Below are positions 17,054-24,834 of a stretch of 49,081 nucleotides of DNA, piece by piece. The DNA lies in the NCBI GenBank assembly GCA_019695055.1, contig JAIBAT010000126.1:1-49081 (forward strand), written 5' to 3'. Each line of letters begins with the position of its first letter. Positions within the stretch are counted from its first letter, which is position 1. The DNA comes from Candidatus Sumerlaeaceae bacterium (GTDB lineage Bacteria > Sumerlaeota > Sumerlaeia > Sumerlaeales > Sumerlaeaceae). The notes under the pieces were generated by a model. The model worked only from the letters and a program-made list of their open reading frames with translations, was not told where the DNA came from and ran no database searches. The position numbers and the translations under genes are program-made.

Positions 17054-17629
17054 GTGGGTAAAGGGCGCATTGAGGCGTTCAGCGATGGTGTGATCGCGAT
17101 CATCATCACCATCATGGTGCTGGAGATGAAGGTGCCGCATGGTACGGACCTCGCGGTGCTCCGACCGCTGGTGCCTGTTTTTATGAGTTATGTCCTGAGT
17201 TTCATCTATGTGGGTATTTACTGGAACAATCACCATCATCTCTTTCACGCTGTCCACCGCATCAACGGGCCTGTGCTTTGGGCGAATCTCCACCTGCTGT
17301 TCTGGCTGTCGCTGTTTCCGTTTGTGACGGGGTGGATGGGCGAGAACCACTTTGCCGCGGTACCGGCGGCGCTTTACGGGGTGGTGCTACTGATGGCCGG
17401 TGTGGCGTACTTTATCCTGGTGCGGGTGCTACTGGGGATCCACCCTGGGGACTCGAAACTGGCAGTGGCCATCGGGCGCGACATCAAGGGCCTGATTTCC
17501 GTGGTTATTTATGCGGTGGCCATTGGGCTTTCGTTCCTTAACCAATGGCTGGCCGTGGGCCTTTACGTTGTTGTTGCCCTAATCTGGCTGATCCCAGACC
17601 GGCGGATTGAGAATGTAATTGGGGATTAA
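17054..17629 (+). CDS. TMEM175-family (DUF1211) potassium channel-like protein
   Basis: A 191-residue integral membrane protein. The N-terminal RIEAFSDGVIAIIITIMVLE is the family signature (RxxxFSD plus first pore helix), which in bacterial TMEM175 forms a tetrameric K+ channel. Six hydrophobic segments can be traced, including SYVLSFIYVGIYWNNHHHLF and ANLHLLFWLSLFPFVTGWMG, as expected for a single-repeat bacterial member. The GTG at 17054 has GGAGG about 11 bases upstream, close behind the helicase-partner stop, so it may be cotranscribed with the XPB unit, though no functional link is known. Confidence 0.9.
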   Translation: MGKGRIEAFSDGVIAIIITIMVLEMKVPHGTDLAVLRPLVPVFMSYVLSFIYVGIYWNNHHHLFHAVHRINGPVLWANLHLLFWLSLFPFVTGWMGENHFAAVPAALYGVVLLMAGVAYFILVRVLLGIHPGDSKLAVAIGRDIKGLISVVIYAVAIGLSFLNQWLAVGLYVVVALIWLIPDRRIENVIGD

Positions 17630-17652
17630 CCGGGCACTGGTGACCTAGTCGC

Positions 17653-18057
17653 CTAACTAATTGGAAGGCCCAGTTGTCGCGAAATAGCTGCCGAATCGCG
17701 GGCGCCCCAACGACGGGTGATCATCCCGTTGCAAAGCTCAAACCATTCCATGGCCACGACTTCGTATGATTTGCCGGTAACAGGGCCACCGCGGAAGGAC
17801 GCAATCGACTGGCCGCGCTCGATATAGCGGAGGGCCACAGTATCACCCTCGGCGACAATGGATTGTACCTCCAGTTTCATTGCGAAGCAGGAGATCAGGT
17901 CGGCCCAAATGGGGCGTACCTTGTCCAAGCCGCCCCATCCCAGTACGCCGTGTACCACGGCGTCGGGAGCAAAGCTGTTACAGATACCTTCAAGATCCCC
18001 CCGATTGAATGCGTCCACGTACCGAAGAACAACTTCCCGGTTTCCATTTGATTGCAC
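17653..18057 (-). CDS. SnoaL/NTF2-like ester cyclase-type protein
   Basis: A 134-residue cytoplasmic protein of the NTF2-like fold. Typical features are NREVVLRYVDAFNRGDLEGI, FAPDAVVHGVLG, a middle VRPIWADLISCF, VAEGDTVALRYIERGQ, and EWFELCNGMITRRWGARDSA at the end. These match SnoaL-like polyketide-cyclase/ester-cyclase proteins, which form cone-shaped ligand-binding dimers. No biosynthetic neighbours indicate a substrate. The gene is convergent with the TMEM175 gene and divergent from the secreted gene at 18193. Confidence 0.8.
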   Translation of the reverse strand: MQSNGNREVVLRYVDAFNRGDLEGICNSFAPDAVVHGVLGWGGLDKVRPIWADLISCFAMKLEVQSIVAEGDTVALRYIERGQSIASFRGGPVTGKSYEVVAMEWFELCNGMITRRWGARDSAAISRQLGLPIS

Positions 18058-18192
18058 GATTGATTCACCTTGCGAAATTGTGGTCCCGCGAGCGGACCAA
18101 GGTTCTGTTGCATTTGTCGTGAAAGATTATTGCCTTTGGATATTCAGTTACCTGGATTTAGGTCAGCAGCATGGGATAGGGGGATTACAATT

Positions 18193-18861
18193 ATGCGAAA
18201 AAAACCGATGGAAACCATAGTACGTATTGCAGCTATGATTCTGTCCCTGGCCTGTGTTTGGGACGCACTGGCGGGCGAGGCAGTGCCGACGCCAGTAGAA
18301 CCAACACCTGTCAACTCGCGGGGAACGAGCGGAAATATTTCACTTCAAGGTGCGTCGGGGTTGGATAAGAATCCGGTGAAGAGCCCGGATGGCAGCCTGA
18401 TGGCTTTTGTGGGGGTGGTGCCTGATTGTGTCATCAGTACGCCTGGTGGAAAAGTGGCCGCTTCTGAAATCTGGATTGCCCGCACCGATGGGACGAGCGC
18501 GACTCAGTTGGTGAAATTCCATGAGAGCCAGAAGCCTGAAGACGTGCTGGCAGGATTCGGCAACCTTCGGTTTTCCGCAGACGGGAAGACGCTGTTTTTT
18601 ACGAGCTTTGCGTGGGAGGGAAGCCACGCCCTCAAGTGCTGCGACCTTTCCACTGGCAAGGTAAGGCACATTGCCCCTTCGAACGGCTTCGAGATCCTGG
18701 GCAAGGGCAAGTACAAGGGTTATTTCGTGAGTCTGCAGCGCCGAAAAGACCGCAAACGGGGAATCTGGTACAAGTACTGCCTGATGTCGCCGCAGGGTGT
18801 GGAGGTGCGGGACGTGGGGGACGAATTGAGGAAGGCGGTCGCCACTCTTGAAAAGAGTTAG
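18193..18861 (+). CDS. Secreted TolB/PD40-like propeller-fragment protein (paralogue A)
   Basis: A 222-residue exported protein starting at ATG 18193 (ATAGGGGG lies upstream at moderate spacing). Signal peptide: METIVRIAAMILSLACVWDALAG. The mature part has two WD40-like (PD40) blades: NPVKSPDGSLMAFVGV followed by SEIWIARTDGTSA, and LRFSADGKTLFFTSFAW followed by ALKCCDLSTGKVRHIA. Two blades alone cannot form a closed propeller, so it either oligomerises or is a divergent fragment. The core from KPEDVLAGFGNLRFS to KGKYKG is about three-quarters identical to the protein at 19650, so the two are local duplicates. The function is unknown. It is a secreted or periplasmic protein. Confidence 0.75.
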   Translation: MRKKPMETIVRIAAMILSLACVWDALAGEAVPTPVEPTPVNSRGTSGNISLQGASGLDKNPVKSPDGSLMAFVGVVPDCVISTPGGKVAASEIWIARTDGTSATQLVKFHESQKPEDVLAGFGNLRFSADGKTLFFTSFAWEGSHALKCCDLSTGKVRHIAPSNGFEILGKGKYKGYFVSLQRRKDRKRGIWYKYCLMSPQGVEVRDVGDELRKAVATLEKS

Positions 18862-18874
18862 GTGGGATGTGGCT

Positions 18875-19477
18875 TTACCGATCTTCCCCGGCGGCAGTCC
18901 GAGTTGATCCAAAGGCAAATTCCATGAGGCCGAATGCTGCGGCGAACGCGAGCATGTTGTAGGGGATTGAGGCCAGGACCACGAGCCAGCACAGGTCGAA
19001 GGCCTGGCTTGCGCCGGAGCGCAGCTCCATTAGAAAGTGCAGGTTCCATTCCGTGTATCCGGCCCGGAGGTTCTGGAACTTCCATAGCAATCCGCAAAGG
19101 GGTGAACCGATTGCGACTGTCGTCGCAATTACCAGTACCGTGGCCGTGTGGCGCTTCCAACCGACAAGTCGTGGCGCGGACAACACGCAAAGGGTTGCCA
19201 GCGTTGCAAAGACAACTGCCATGAGGGCGATGTGCTCGTAGGCGTACACGGGATGGTTCCACACGACTCTCGGAGTTGGAAAGACAAACCGATGACGCAT
19301 GAAGGGCTTTAGCAGGGCGTAACCCACCGATCCTGAGACGAAGGACGCCGCGAAGAGGAAGGCGCCGAACTTCCAAAAGCGGTCAAAAACTGAGGCGCTG
19401 GCTACGTCGAGTCTCAGAACCCTCCACAAGGAATCGAGGATGGCCCTTGGTACGAAATACATCCATGTTCTCCCCAA
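18875..19477 (-). CDS. Multi-pass membrane protein of unknown function
   Basis: A 200-residue protein from TTG 19477, or 195 residues from ATG 19462 (MYFVPRAILDSLWRVL), which may be the real start. Four to five hydrophobic segments are visible: FWKFGAFLFAASFVSGSVGY, HIALMAVVFATLATLCVLSA, TATVLVIATTVAIGSPLCGL, and AFDLCWLVVLASIPYNMLAF running into AAAFGLMEFAF. No catalytic motif or known family is recognised; the layout is broadly like Yip1-type membrane proteins. It lies in reverse orientation between the two paralogous propeller-fragment genes. Confidence 0.65.
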   Translation of the reverse strand: MGRTWMYFVPRAILDSLWRVLRLDVASASVFDRFWKFGAFLFAASFVSGSVGYALLKPFMRHRFVFPTPRVVWNHPVYAYEHIALMAVVFATLATLCVLSAPRLVGWKRHTATVLVIATTVAIGSPLCGLLWKFQNLRAGYTEWNLHFLMELRSGASQAFDLCWLVVLASIPYNMLAFAAAFGLMEFAFGSTRTAAGEDR

Positions 19478-19649
19478 TTTCGCTAGTGCAACAATTCAGA
19501 GCGATTATTGCCTCAGCTGTCCGGCTTGCGGAAACTGAGCCTCAAGATGTCTGCTTGATTTTCAGGAACTCAAATATGTTCCTATTACGTTCCTGTTGGC
19601 CGGCGTGGGCAGTGAGGCCGATTCCCAATGGGCACTGGGAGAAGCGATA

Positions 19650-20336
19650 ATGGCTCTAAGACGATTGTCGATGATACTGGTTGTTGCTGCAGCATCAAAT
19701 TGCGTGTTGCGGGCGGCCCCGAACGTGGACAGCGAGGGGGTGGCAGGGGCATCGGCGGTGCGGGCCAAGGTCCGGGCCGACAAGGGCAGTATTGTTTTCA
19801 CGCTGGGCAAATCTGAGGCGAAGCTCACAACCTCTGGATTGGATTCGGAGCCCGTAATTTCGCCCGACGGGGCAAAGGTCGCATTTGTCCGCACACCAAA
19901 GGCAAAACCCATTGAAACGGCCCAGGGCGAAGCCGACGCCACGGAAATCTGGATGGTGTCTGTGGATGGGACCGGTGCGGTGTTGGTTGTGGCGTCCAGG
20001 GAACACGACAAGCCGGAGGAAATACTCGCGGGGTTTGGGAACCTTCGCTTTTCACTGGACGGAAAAACATTGTACTTTACGAGTGCGGCATGGACGACAT
20101 CCAGCGCGCTTAAGGCCCTTGATCTTGCGACGGGCAAGGTCCGCCATGTGGGACCGTCCAATGGTTTTGAGATTCTTGCGAAGGGCAAGCACAAGGGGCA
20201 ATTCGTGAACTTCGAGCACACTTACGGCCCTGATGGCGCCGAGGACAAGTGCTGGCTTATGTCCCCGGGGGGGAGGAACATTCGTTCGGTGGGTGAGGAT
20301 CTCGAAAATGCGGTGAGGCGGCTGGAGAAGGAGTAG
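19650..20336 (+). CDS. Secreted TolB/PD40-like propeller-fragment protein (paralogue B)
   Basis: A 228-residue exported protein starting at ATG 19650, with GGGAGAAG upstream. Signal peptide: LRRLSMILVVAAASNCVLRA. Two PD40 blades are seen: EPVISPDGAKVAFVRT with TEIWMVSVDGTGA, and LRFSLDGKTLYFTSAAW with ALKALDLATGKVRHVG. The tail is MSPGGRNIRSVGEDLENAV. It shares the GFGNLRFS.DGKTL.FTS and PSNGFEIL.KGK.KG core with the gene at 18193, and both end with an acidic/basic helix (LEKS/LEKE). The family is not characterised. No partner can be named from context. Confidence 0.75.
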   Translation: MALRRLSMILVVAAASNCVLRAAPNVDSEGVAGASAVRAKVRADKGSIVFTLGKSEAKLTTSGLDSEPVISPDGAKVAFVRTPKAKPIETAQGEADATEIWMVSVDGTGAVLVVASREHDKPEEILAGFGNLRFSLDGKTLYFTSAAWTTSSALKALDLATGKVRHVGPSNGFEILAKGKHKGQFVNFEHTYGPDGAEDKCWLMSPGGRNIRSVGEDLENAVRRLEKE

Positions 20337-20444
20337 CGCAGTCGTCAACTCGAAGCTTGCTTTTCACGACAGGGTCCGGCGTGAATGCCACTTGGAACTG
20401 CCATATAGTGTGAGTTTTAGGATCACGCGAACAAAGGATATGCC

Positions 20445-21545
20445 ATGAGCCACCTGCCCCGCATTGCGGGCATGGTCCTCGCGGTGCTTCTCCTTGCCTT
20501 ACCCGGCGCCGGTATCAAGGCGCAGGGGGTGACGCAAGGGGGCGCACTGCCCGGGCCGTTGCCCATTCTTCCCGCCAATAATTGGTGGAACCTCGATATC
20601 AGTGCCGCGCCAGTGGATCCGGCAAGTACGACAACCATCAACTGGATCAGCGCGACCCGGGCGCTTCATCCCGATTTCGGCGGGGATGAAGAACCGGGGA
20701 ATCCCTCGAATCCTGCGATCTACGGGTTCCCTTATTGCGTGGTTCCCGGCACCACACCCCTGGAGCCAATTACTTTCATGGAATATGGCAGCCAGAGTGA
20801 TGCGGGAGCGCCGAACCGGCCAGCGGGTTACCCTATTCCGGTGGCGGCGCGGAGCGGCACCAAGTGGATCGAAGGGGGGCAGATCGCCACGACACCCATT
20901 GGCGGCGCGGACCGCCATATGTTGATCATTGATCGCGACAACCGGCTGTTGTTTGAACTTTACCATACGCATTGGAACTCGACGTTGTCGCGGTGGGAGG
21001 CGGGTTCGGCGGCGGCGTGGCCGCTGGATACGAACCATCGCCGTCCCGATACCTGGACAAGTGCGGATGCGGCGGGGCTCGCGATCTTCCCCGGGCTGGT
21101 GCGTTACGACGAAGTTCTCAGCGCGACGGCGGCGGTGGGTGCAGTGCCAATTCGCCATGCATTTCGCATGACGACACGGGCCACAAATGGCCGGGTATGG
21201 CCGGCGTCGCACACGGCAGGTTCGACGACCAATGCGCCTCCCATGGGGGCGCGTTTCCGGCTGAAGGCGTCCAAGAACATTTCGGCTGTCACGCCCCAGG
21301 CTCGCGTCATGTTCCAGGCGATGAAAACCTATGGGCTGATCGTGGCCGATAACGGCAGCGATTTTTATATCCAGGGTACCTACGACACGCGGTGGGATAA
21401 CGGCGTATTGAATCCTGCATTTGCTGCGCTACGGGCGTCGGATTTTGAGATGGTCCAGCTCGGTTTCGGTGCGCCGGCGGCGGAGGTGGCGGAGTGGCGA
21501 AACCATGCCGCCCCCAGGAAGTCCGGCGAATTGGCGAGTTGGTAA
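20445..21545 (+). CDS. Conserved secreted protein of unknown function
   Basis: A 366-residue exported protein. The ATG at 20445 follows AAAGGA at good spacing. Signal peptide: MVLAVLLLALPGAGIKAQ. The mature part begins with LPANNWWNLDISAAPVDPAS, followed by ALHPDFGG, YGFPYCVVPG, a central ADRHMLIIDRDNRLLFELYH, WPLDTNHRRPDTWTSADAAG and LVRYDEVLSATAAVGAVPIR. The combination HMLIID...ELY, W.A.S/H and a C-terminal GLIVADNGSDFYIQGTYDTR suggests a beta-rich extracellular enzyme or binding protein. I recall similar architecture in hypothetical proteins of acidobacteria and planctomycetes but cannot assign a catalytic family. It stands alone in transcription. Confidence 0.75.
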   Translation: MSHLPRIAGMVLAVLLLALPGAGIKAQGVTQGGALPGPLPILPANNWWNLDISAAPVDPASTTTINWISATRALHPDFGGDEEPGNPSNPAIYGFPYCVVPGTTPLEPITFMEYGSQSDAGAPNRPAGYPIPVAARSGTKWIEGGQIATTPIGGADRHMLIIDRDNRLLFELYHTHWNSTLSRWEAGSAAAWPLDTNHRRPDTWTSADAAGLAIFPGLVRYDEVLSATAAVGAVPIRHAFRMTTRATNGRVWPASHTAGSTTNAPPMGARFRLKASKNISAVTPQARVMFQAMKTYGLIVADNGSDFYIQGTYDTRWDNGVLNPAFAALRASDFEMVQLGFGAPAAEVAEWRNHAAPRKSGELASW

Positions 21546-21847
21546 GCGGTGGCACCGGGGCAGTTCGTGAGTGGTTCCGGGAATGCGGCAGATGGTCCTG
21601 TTTTCAGTTTAATTGGTCGACGATAATGGGGCGCCGGATGTATTATGCTATGCAGGGTGTTGTGATGCAGGCTGTGCAGGCGTTCAGACGCACGAGTCAC
21701 AAGACATCGAGTTCGGTCCGCCCCGCCTGAGTCCTTCATCCGAGTGTTGCAGGTCACGTGGCGCGGGTGGTCGCGTGGCGCCTTGAGCCGGGAGCACCCC
21801 GGATGATGCCCCGGTTCCATGGGTTGGTGGAAGGAGGTGACATCGTC
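21546..21847. other. Intergenic region upstream of Hsp20
   Basis: About 300 bases with no convincing gene. No CIRCE element or clear heat-shock promoter was seen. An imperfect direct repeat (GTCACGTGGCGC / GTCGCGTGGCGC) lies near 21754-21781. The strong ribosome-binding site GGAGGTGA immediately precedes the Hsp20 ATG. Confidence 0.5.
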
Positions 21848-22408
21848 ATGACAGTAAAAGACCTCGTTTCCAAGGTGAAGGATACCGTTTCCCGAAAGCA
21901 TGAAGTTGGCAAGCCTATGACCACGGGGCGGGATATGTTTGCTGAACTGCATCGCGAGATGGACCGGGTTTTCGACAACTTTCTGGGCGACTTGGGCGGG
22001 ACTTGGCGTATGCCGTCGCTGTGGTCGCGTGGAGAAGGGATGAAGGCGTTCAGTCCGTCGCTGGATGTCCGGGATAACGGCAAGGAATTGCGTGTCGTGG
22101 CTGAGTTGCCGGGCATGGATGAGAAGGAACTGGACGTGGAGCTAACGGGCGAATGCCTCACCATCAGCGGCCAAAAGAAGGAGGAGGTTGAGGAACCGAC
22201 GGAAGGCTGGGCTGAGCGCCGGTTTGGTTCGTTCTCGCGTACCATTTCGCTCCCGAAGGGAATAGACCCTGAGAAGGTGACGGCAGATTTCCGGAAGGGA
22301 GTCCTTACGGTTACGTTGCCCCGGCGGCCGGAAGCCCAAGTGGAGCGCCGGAAAATCACGGTGGAGAACGGTGAAAAGACCCCGTCCCCGGCGAAGAAAG
22401 CCGCATGA
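21848..22408 (+). CDS. Hsp20/alpha-crystallin small heat-shock protein
   Basis: A 186-residue cytoplasmic holdase chaperone. The ATG at 21848 is fixed by GGAGGTGA eight to nine bases upstream; the longer frame is not needed. The alpha-crystallin domain spans about residues 65-170: SPSLDVRDNGKELRVVAELP, GMDEKELDVELTGECLTISG, FGSFSRTISLPKGIDPEKV, and ADFRKGVLTVTLPR, which is the A-x-x-x-n-G-V-L hallmark, followed by KITVE. The N-terminal arm (FAELHREMDRVFDNFLGDLG) is typical. It should prevent aggregation of unfolded proteins under stress. A long hairpin follows the stop. Confidence 0.95.
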   Translation: MTVKDLVSKVKDTVSRKHEVGKPMTTGRDMFAELHREMDRVFDNFLGDLGGTWRMPSLWSRGEGMKAFSPSLDVRDNGKELRVVAELPGMDEKELDVELTGECLTISGQKKEEVEEPTEGWAERRFGSFSRTISLPKGIDPEKVTADFRKGVLTVTLPRRPEAQVERRKITVENGEKTPSPAKKAA

Positions 22409-22434
22409 TTCGGCAGGGAGAAGCAAAGCGGAAC

Positions 22435-22473
22435 AAGGCACGGATGAGCCCTCCCGGAGGGTTCCCGTGCCTT
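22435..22473 (+). terminator. Hairpin after hsp20
   Basis: AAGGCACGG and CCGTGCCTT form a perfect 9-bp outer stem, with an inner CCTCC/GGAGG stem. It starts 26 bases after the hsp20 stop. There is no T-tract behind it, so it is a processed-end or Rho-assisted terminator at best. Confidence 0.5.
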
Positions 22474-22905
22474 GGGAGGGGGAGTTTGCCGGTGTTTCAG
22501 CAAGCTTATTCCTGCCGGAGTGGACACAATGGAAGGGAGTGAATGATGATGGGGACACGTCTCTCACAAGCTGATTCTGTGATACTAGCAGCATCCGGAA
22601 GCCGCAGCTTCGAGAAGGTTTCGAAGGGGACCGTCCGCCCCTATTCCAAGAGCCGGACGCCGGTTGCCCGGCATGAATTTGACAGACGGCATTTCGCGCT
22701 CCGTATTCCCAAGCGGGAAGGTTCTTCGCGGCATTGATGGGGGCAAAGGCAGTCGTTCGGTGATGGTTGCAATCCGAGATTGTTTAGACGATACTGGAGT
22801 TCCAACTTAAAGGGAGGAGCGGTCGCATAAAGGTGTTGCTTTTCTCGAAGTCGTTATAACAGTATTAGGAGAGCATTCACTCTCACTTTTATGGAGGCTC
22901 TCCCC
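22474..22905. other. Intergenic region upstream of first pseudopilin
   Basis: About 430 bases. A 64-residue frame at 22543-22737 has no recognisable features and is not called. A possible -35 TTGACA lies at 22679-22684, with a poor -10 (GTATTC) 18 bases on. A small hairpin GAGAG-CATTCA-CTCTC lies near 22870-22885, just before the pilin ribosome-binding site. Confidence 0.4.
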
Positions 22906-23547
22906 ATGGGTAAGCGTGCATTTACTTTGATTGAGTTGTTGATAGTTGTGGCGATTATTGCCATTCTTGCGGCGATCGCGGTTCCAAACTTTCTGGAAGC
23001 GCAAACACGGGCGAAGGTTTCACGCGCAAAAGCTGATATACGAAGCACGGCAACGGCGCTGGAAGCCTATTGTGTAGATACAAACAAATACCCATTTGAT
23101 ATCACGGCGTTAAACGGCTCGGATCCCGGCACTTCGTATTTCTGGTATGTGAGCAATCGAATCACCACTCCCATTGCTTATATGTCGTCGAATAACTTTC
23201 TCGATCCATTTCGAGAAAAGCGTTCAACCCTGCCGGATCTGTATAAGCGCTTTCGATTCATCTCCTATGATTGGCGAGCACTGAACTTGGCGAACAGTGC
23301 CATTAATGCCACATGTTCCACTGCATACCAGAATGGCGTGGCACTTTGGGGGCGTTGGCGGCTGAATAGCTCGGGACCAGACGCAATTGCTGGGCCTTGG
23401 AGCCCACTGAGCACCTGGTCCGGGAATGCCGATACCTTCCCGAACGTGGTTATGCTATATGACCCCACCAATGGGTCGATTTCGGGCGGGGACATCATGC
23501 GTTCTCAAGCGTCTTCGGAACCTCGACAAGGGGACGTGGTTCCATAA
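22906..23547 (+). CDS. Type II/IV pseudopilin-like protein (prepilin N-terminal domain)
   Basis: A 213-residue protein. The ATG at 22906 has GGAGG eight bases upstream, better than the in-frame ATG at 22891. A short basic leader MGKR is followed by AFTLIELLIVVAIIAILAAI, the prepilin cleavage/methylation and hydrophobic assembly helix with Glu at +5. PNFLEAQTRAKVSRAKADIR and AYCVDTNKYP then match the GspG-like pseudopilin style abundant in Sumerlaeota, Hydrogenedentota and planctomycete-like bacteria. The C-terminal half has WGRWRLNSSGPDA and a closing MLYDPTNGSISGGDI, shared with the second pilin at 29077. It is an orphan: no secretion ATPase or prepilin peptidase is nearby. It is probably exported by a pilus/T2SS machine encoded elsewhere. 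Confidence 0.9.
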   Translation: MGKRAFTLIELLIVVAIIAILAAIAVPNFLEAQTRAKVSRAKADIRSTATALEAYCVDTNKYPFDITALNGSDPGTSYFWYVSNRITTPIAYMSSNNFLDPFREKRSTLPDLYKRFRFISYDWRALNLANSAINATCSTAYQNGVALWGRWRLNSSGPDAIAGPWSPLSTWSGNADTFPNVVMLYDPTNGSISGGDIMRSQASSEPRQGDVVP

Positions 23548-23654
23548 GGGGCAAGGTCTAGGACTCTTCCAGCTCAATTTCGAGCCCCAGCAGAATGCAG
23601 GATTCCTTCGTTCTTGTGGCGTTTCTTTTAATCCATTAACAGCAGGTCGGCTGC

Positions 23655-24662
23655 TTAAAGTCGGGAAATAATAGCGTCGGCGTACTGGGTTGTGGTGGCG
23701 GTTCCACCGAGATCCTTGGTGATGGTCTTGCCTTCGGCGAGGACTTCCATCGTGGCTTTCTCAATTCGGTCGGCGTGAGAGGTTTCGCCGAGGTGGCGGA
23801 GCATGAGCACTCCGGATAGAAGGACTGCGGTCGGATTGGCGAGGTTCTTTCCGGCAATGTCCGGGGCGCTGCCGTGGACGGCCTCGAACACGGCAATGTC
23901 CGGGCCGATGTTGGCCGCCGGCACGACGCCGAGGCCGCCGACAAGGCCGGCGCACAGATCGCTGACGATGTCGCCGTAGAGATTCTCGAGCAGGAGCACG
24001 TCGTACTGGTTGGGGTTTGTAACCAGTTGCATGCAGAGGTTGTCGACGATGACTTCCTTGTACTGGATTTCCTGATATTCGCGGGCGACGCGGCGTGCAC
24101 ATTCGAGGAAGAGGCCGTCGGAGAGCTTCATGATGTTGGCCTTGTGAACGGCGGTGACGAGTTTGCGGTTGTTGGCGCGGGCGTAATCAAATGCAAAGCG
24201 GGCGATGGCGGTGGAGGCCTTTTCGGTGATGATCTTGAGGCTCTCGACAACGCCGGGGACCACGATGTGCTCGAGACCAGCGTAGAGGTCCTCGGTGTTT
24301 TCGCGGACGACGATAAGGTCGACGCCCTCGAAGCGGGTCTTGATGGCTGGGAGATTCTTTGAGGGGCGGAGATTGGCGTAAAGCCCAAGTTTCTGGCGTA
24401 GCATGACGTTGGCGCTGGAAAATCCGCTGGCGACGGGGGTGGTGATGGGGCCCTTGAGGGCGACGCGGTTGCGAAGAATAGAGGTGAACACCGCGTCGTG
24501 CATGGGGGTGCCATGCTTCGCGTAAACCTCGCCTCCGGCCTCCATGGTTTCCCACTGGATGCTGACGCCGGTGGCATCAATAATCTTGACCACGGCGCTG
24601 ACGACTTCGGGCCCGATGCCGTCGCCGGGGATGAGAGTTACTACATGCGTTTTGGTGGACAT
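23655..24662 (-). CDS. NAD-type isocitrate dehydrogenase (isocitrate/isopropylmalate family)
   Basis: A 335-residue cytoplasmic oxidative decarboxylase. The ATG at 24662 (MSTKTHVVTLIPGDGIGPEV) matches the family's start; the 32 extra upstream residues are not credible. Motifs: GDGIGPEV, KGPITTPVASGFSSANVMLR with Ser/Asn of the substrate site, LYANLRPSK, VVRENTEDLYAGLEH, HKANIMKLSDGLF, YGDIVSDLCAGLVGG, and FEAVHGSAPDIAGKNLANPT. The LRPSK and NTEDLYAG.EH pattern favours NAD-isocitrate dehydrogenase over LeuB; homoisocitrate dehydrogenase cannot be excluded. It would make 2-oxoglutarate in the TCA cycle. A second, longer IDH is encoded at 45956-47410. It is divergent from the membrane-protein gene at 24835. 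Confidence 0.88.
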   Translation of the reverse strand: MSTKTHVVTLIPGDGIGPEVVSAVVKIIDATGVSIQWETMEAGGEVYAKHGTPMHDAVFTSILRNRVALKGPITTPVASGFSSANVMLRQKLGLYANLRPSKNLPAIKTRFEGVDLIVVRENTEDLYAGLEHIVVPGVVESLKIITEKASTAIARFAFDYARANNRKLVTAVHKANIMKLSDGLFLECARRVAREYQEIQYKEVIVDNLCMQLVTNPNQYDVLLLENLYGDIVSDLCAGLVGGLGVVPAANIGPDIAVFEAVHGSAPDIAGKNLANPTAVLLSGVLMLRHLGETSHADRIEKATMEVLAEGKTITKDLGGTATTTQYADAIISRL

Positions 24663-24834
24663 GGTGGCTGCCTTTGGTGACTCCCCACTTGGATTCTGCT
24701 GAGGGGGTACTGCGAACGCGGGAAAGGATTCGCCCTTGACCGCACGCCACATAACCATTTCCTCATTGAGCCTGTGGCACCTGCTTCATCACGGGGTGTG
24801 GAATTATATCCTCTTTGTCAGGGAGCACTTAGCG

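Noticed and set aside
21546..21847. CIRCE or ROSE-type heat-shock control of hsp20
   Set aside because: No TTAGCACTC-N9-GAGTGCTAA and no ROSE-like U(U/C)GCU anti-SD element was recognised before the start.
22543..22737. 64-residue frame between hsp20 and the pseudopilin
   Set aside because: No ribosome-binding site or motif, composition unlike a protein; left as intergenic.
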